This document shows positions 5,448 through 6,639 of a stretch of DNA of 6,639 bases, one piece after another. The DNA lies in assembly GCA_903906325.1 (NCBI GenBank), contig CAIVJV010000276.1:1-6639 (forward strand), read 5' to 3'. The translations under genes and the position numbers were made by a program. The DNA is from an uncultured Gemmatimonadota bacterium (GTDB lineage Bacteria; Gemmatimonadota; Gemmatimonadetes; Gemmatimonadales; Gemmatimonadaceae). Numbering within the stretch: the stretch's first letter is position 1; each line of letters starts with the position of its first letter. The notes below the pieces were generated by a model, which had not been told where the DNA came from, searched no databases, and worked only from the letters and a program-made list of their open reading frames with translations.

Positions 5448-6639
5448 CAGCTTCGCCTCCACTCAGGGTGCGCCACATCCTGCCGCAGGAGGTCGGCGTA
5501 GGTCTCGCGCGCGGTCACCACCGCCCAGCGACCCCCATCGACCAGCACCTCCGCGGCCCGCGGACGGGCGTTGTAGTGCGAACTCATCACCGACCCATAC
5601 GCACCCACGGTATGGACCGCGAGCAGGGCCCCGGCCTCCACGGCGGGCAACTCCCGGCCGAGCGCGAGGAAATCCCCCGTCTCACAGACCGGCCCCACCA
5701 CATCCGCGACCATGGTCCCGCTCGTCGCCGGCACCGCTTCGACTGGCTCGATCCGGTGGTACGCGCCGTAATGCGAGGGGCGGATGAGCTCCGTCATCCC
5801 CGCATCACAGACCAGCGTCGTGCGTCCACCGTTCGCCTTGCGGTAGATCACCTGGGTGAGGAGCACACCCGCCTCCGCTACGAGGAACCGCCCCGGCTCG
5901 AGCAGGAGCGTCACGCCGAGCGCACGAGCCGCCTCCCCCACGATCGCGGCGAATGCGGCGAGATCCGGTGCCTCCTCCGCCTCATACGTCGCCGGGAGCC
6001 CGCCCCCGACATCCAGGTACGCCAGCGGCGCCCCGAGCCCCTGTAACCGCCGTGCGACCTCCACGAGTCGTTCGGCCCCATGACGATACGCATCGAAGGT
6101 GTGGAGCTGGGATCCCACATGCATGTCGAGCGCGAGCAGTCGGAGATTCGGCGACGCCAACACCAGCCGCCCTACCGTCTCCACCTCCCCGATGGGGATC
6201 CCGAACTTGTGCCCCTTCTCCCCGGTGGCGATGAAGCGGTGGGCATTCGTGACATCGACCTCGGGATTCACCCGCAGGCCGACCGGGGCCACCACCCCGA
6301 GGTCCGCAGCGATCTCAGCGAGACGCGTCACCTCCGCCGCCGACTCCACATTGATCAGCGCGATCCCCGACTGCAGGGCCTCACGCAATTCATGCGGCTG
6401 CTTCCCCACCCCGCCGAAGATGATCTGCGACGGGGGGAACCCGGCGGCGAGCGCCTTGGCCAGTTCCCCCCCGGAGACCACATCGCATCCGCACCCGGCC
6501 TCACGGATCACCGAGAGCACCCCGCGACAGGCATTGGCCTTGAGCGAGTAGTGCAGCTGATGGGGAATCCCCTCGAGCGCCGCGCGGAGCCGCGCGATCC
6601 GCTCGCGGATCATCCCCGCCGAATAGACGTACGCCGGCG
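5447..6639 (-). CDS. lysA: Diaminopimelate decarboxylase (partial, N-terminus beyond right edge)
   Basis: PLP-dependent group IV decarboxylase that converts meso-diaminopimelate to L-lysine, the last step of the DAP pathway, in the cytoplasm. 396 residues are visible. The frame stays open to the right edge, with PAYVYSAGMIRERI matching the usual start of the family, so only about 10-30 N-terminal residues are missing; the internal ATG at 6613 is not the real start. The Schiff-base lysine is Lys33 in HYSLKANAC. Further motifs are GGVGK, KGHKFGIP, HVGSQ (173-177), DVGGGL (209-214), the PLP-phosphate EPGR (247-250), DAGMTELIRPSHYGAYH, GPVCETGD with the cross-subunit Cys318 and Glu319, and SSHYNARP with Tyr355. 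The barrel and C-terminal beta domain are complete. The stop TGA shares one base with the ATG of the next gene. The DAP-binding EPGR and CE motifs favour LysA over ornithine or arginine decarboxylase. Confidence 0.96.
   Translation of the reverse strand, partial: PAYVYSAGMIRERIARLRAALEGIPHQLHYSLKANACRGVLSVIREAGCGCDVVSGGELAKALAAGFPPSQIIFGGVGKQPHELREALQSGIALINVESAAEVTRLAEIAADLGVVAPVGLRVNPEVDVTNAHRFIATGEKGHKFGIPIGEVETVGRLVLASPNLRLLALDMHVGSQLHTFDAYRHGAERLVEVARRLQGLGAPLAYLDVGGGLPATYEAEEAPDLAAFAAIVGEAARALGVTLLLEPGRFLVAEAGVLLTQVIYRKANGGRTTLVCDAGMTELIRPSHYGAYHRIEPVEAVPATSGTMVADVVGPVCETGDFLALGRELPAVEAGALLAVHTVGAYGSVMSSHYNARPRAAEVLVDGGRWAVVTARETYADLLRQDVAHPEWRRS
5456..5460 (-). promoter_or_regulatory. 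Ribosome binding site of the phosphoesterase gene
   Basis: GGAGG on the minus strand, 8 nt before the ATG at 5447 and inside the last codons of lysA. It decides the start at 5447 over the upstream in-frame GTG at 5462. Confidence 0.65.

Noticed and set aside
5448..5462. Alternative GTG start of the phosphoesterase five codons upstream
   Set aside because: It would place the strong GGAGG inside the gene; the ATG at 5447 begins the conserved MRIGLLSDTHD N-terminus.

Overview
This is a gene-dense, GC-rich bacterial chromosome window carrying six protein-coding genes on well-conserved core-metabolism families. I see no RNA gene, insertion sequence, CRISPR array, phage gene or attachment site. 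The strong G/C bias at third codon positions, the very tight gene packing and the gene mix (LysA, GuaA, MATE transporter, PTS EIIA, Dus, LarB) fit a free-living, high-GC Gram-negative-type lineage. Gemmatimonadota is my best guess, but it is an impression from protein character, not a search result.

Layout on the minus strand, in transcription order: lysA (cut by the right edge, only its first few tens of codons missing), an MJ0936/YfcE-type metallophosphoesterase, guaA, and a MATE-family transporter. These four genes are joined by a 1-nt TGATG overlap, a 4-nt ATGA overlap and a 1-nt gap, so they almost certainly form one operon running from 6639 to 2037. A 43-nt gap follows, then a PTS EIIA (PtsN-like) gene on the plus strand, convergent with the MATE gene. 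Upstream of that gene an 80-nt region (1461-1540) separates it from a divergent minus-strand pair: a tRNA-dihydrouridine synthase (dus) followed by larB, which overlaps it by 11 nt and runs off the left edge.

The most notable structure is the 80-nt divergent region. Each strand carries a good sigma70-like promoter with a 17-nt spacer and the same -10 hexamer TAGGTT, ending only 6 or 7 nt before the ATG. Neither start has a Shine-Dalgarno sequence, whereas all four operon-internal starts do. This predicts two back-to-back leaderless transcripts. Two protein oddities are also worth checking: the phosphoesterase has Ile where the family's metal-ligand Asn is expected (GINDGD instead of GNNDG), and GuaA has Ala in place of Pro in the HPE catalytic triplet of its amidotransferase domain. 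I found no convincing new multi-gene system; this is mainly an ordinary housekeeping region.
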